NCBI RefSeq assembly: GCF_000719285.1
Contig: NZ_JOFS01000039.1
Span: 1-64,000 of the forward strand
DNA length: 64,000 bases
Direction: 5' to 3'
Source of the DNA: Streptomyces bicolor
GTDB lineage: Bacteria > Actinomycetota > Actinomycetes > Streptomycetales > Streptomycetaceae
The notes under the pieces were generated by a model. It saw only the letters and a list, made by a program, of their open reading frames with translations. It made no database searches and was not told the DNA's origin. This document shows, piece by piece, positions 63,270 through 64,000 of the stretch. Numbering within the stretch: the stretch's first letter is position 1; the number at the start of each line of letters is the position of its first letter. The translations under genes and the position numbers were made by a program.

Positions 63270-64000
63270 CTAGGCCTGGTCGTCGGCGAACCCGGCTTCG
63301 AGTTCCTCGATCTGGCTCTGCGCCAGATCGAGGAGGGGGAAGTCGGAAGGGGTGTGCCCACCGGCGGCGGGGCCGGCGGTGTGGGCGGCGAGCGCGCTGA
63401 GCATGTCCAGCCAGGCCTGCCCGAGTCGTCGGGCGGCGGCGTCGTCGAGCACGCCGGCGGGCCAGCCGAGGGACAGGGTGAGCTCGGGCCCGTCAGCAGT
63501 GTCCACCACGACGGCGCCGGCCTCCAGCGCATGCGTGGACGGCATGTCCGGGTCGGCGCCGCCACCGATCTCCCCGGTCAACTGCCAGTCCGCCGGTGCC
63601 CCTTGGCGGGCGCCCGCGGTGAAGCGGCCCAGGTAGTTGAAGCCGATCTGGGGCGCCGGCAGGGCAGCCAGGGCCGGTCCGGTGTCCGGGTTGAGGTGGC
63701 GCAGCAGCCCGTGGCCGAGCCCGTCGCCGGGCACCGTACGGGTCTGCTCCTTCACCGCCTTCAGCAGGGCTCCGCTCGACGGGCCCGCGGCGCGGGCGTC
63801 GTCCAGATCGACCTCGCTCAGGTCGAGGCGCACGGGGTGCGTACGGGTGAACCAGCCCACCGTGCGGGACAGGTCCACTCCGTCGACCGGTTCCCGGCCA
63901 TGGCCCTCTACGTCGACCAGCAGGACCCGGTCGCCGTCCGCCCGGCCGTGCGCCACGGCCGCGGCGAGGCCCGCGAGGAGCACCTCGTGCACCCCGCAGT
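63270..64000 (-). CDS. NRPS, C-terminal end of an epimerisation domain (partial)
   Basis: Only the last 240 or so residues are inside the window; the gene continues past the right edge. Motifs VEGHGREP, LSRTVGWFTRTHPV, LGHGLLRHLN and QIGFNYLGRF are those of E domains, which turn the bound L-residue to D. The end FPLLDLAQSQIEELEAGFADD resembles a donor docking helix for a partner NRPS. It is 67 bp upstream of the terminal NRPS in the same operon. Confidence 0.9.
   Translation of the reverse strand, partial: CGVHEVLLAGLAAAVAHGRADGDRVLLVDVEGHGREPVDGVDLSRTVGWFTRTHPVRLDLSEVDLDDARAAGPSSGALLKAVKEQTRTVPGDGLGHGLLRHLNPDTGPALAALPAPQIGFNYLGRFTAGARQGAPADWQLTGEIGGGADPDMPSTHALEAGAVVVDTADGPELTLSLGWPAGVLDDAAARRLGQAWLDMLSALAAHTAGPAAGGHTPSDFPLLDLAQSQIEELEAGFADDQA

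Noticed and set aside
63203..63565. N-terminal extension of the terminal NRPS up to 63565
   Set aside because: The added 121 residues overlap the upstream NRPS gene in another frame and are low-complexity; a good ribosome-binding site precedes ATG 63202.

Overview
The window is high-GC actinobacterial DNA, almost certainly a Streptomyces chromosome. It has strong codon bias, GTG starts, 4-base ATGA/GTGA gene overlaps, Streptomyces interspersed repeats and rare TTA codons. No CRISPR array, insertion sequence, rRNA or canonical tRNA is visible. Genes were called from reading frames, motifs and start context only; no database search was possible.

Positions 1-16.7 kb form a carbohydrate uptake and catabolism locus. 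It holds a SIS-domain phosphosugar protein, an RpiR/MurR-type regulator, a GH38 alpha-mannosidase, a complete sugar ABC importer (lipoprotein plus two permeases, no ATPase), a GH3 glycosidase, a BadF-type sugar kinase, a GH5-like glycosidase and a NagZ-like GH3 beta-N-acetylglucosaminidase. Four promoter regions share the 15-mer TGGTGATTTGAACCA or a close variant, which suggests one regulon under the RpiR protein. Mannosidase plus hexosaminidase plus amino-sugar kinase fits use of N-glycan-like mannose/GlcNAc oligosaccharides.

Positions 16.7-19.2 kb hold the most puzzling item: a 71-nt element that folds with exact canonical tRNA arm lengths but lacks the T-loop and D-loop consensus bases. 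A promoter-like sequence lies just before it, and it ends 3 nt before the ATG of a 773-residue protein I cannot assign.

Positions 19.5-43.2 kb are mostly chromosomal housekeeping and accessory genes: a UPF0104 membrane protein, an MFS pump with a TetR regulator, a PP2C phosphatase, MsrB, MurC, a RibD-like reductase, ZapE, a carbonic anhydrase/SulP pair, a slipin, PhoX, a Ser/Thr kinase, a polysaccharide deacetylase, two ABC exporters, a Pth2-type hydrolase and a flavin/F420 oxidoreductase.

Positions 43.3-64.0 kb are the right part of a nonribosomal peptide cluster of the glycopeptide (vancomycin/complestatin) kind, running off the right edge. It contains the complete 4-hydroxyphenylglycine (Hpg) pathway (prephenate dehydrogenase, HpgT, HmaS, Hmo), two Oxy-like P450s, a [3Fe-4S] ferredoxin, a VhaA-like halogenase, an antiporter, MbtH and a terminal NRPS with order C-A(Hpg)-T-X-(decayed A)-TE. 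The X domain carries HRxxxDE in place of HHxxxDG. No dihydroxyphenylglycine, glycosyltransferase, regulator or resistance gene is in view. Inside the same operon sit a phosphosulfolactate-synthase (ComA) homologue, a VOC protein, a MatB-like acyl ligase and a free-standing carrier protein. This combination is unexpected and may make and load an unusual acyl unit. TTA codons in hpgT and hmaS suggest bldA control of Hpg supply.
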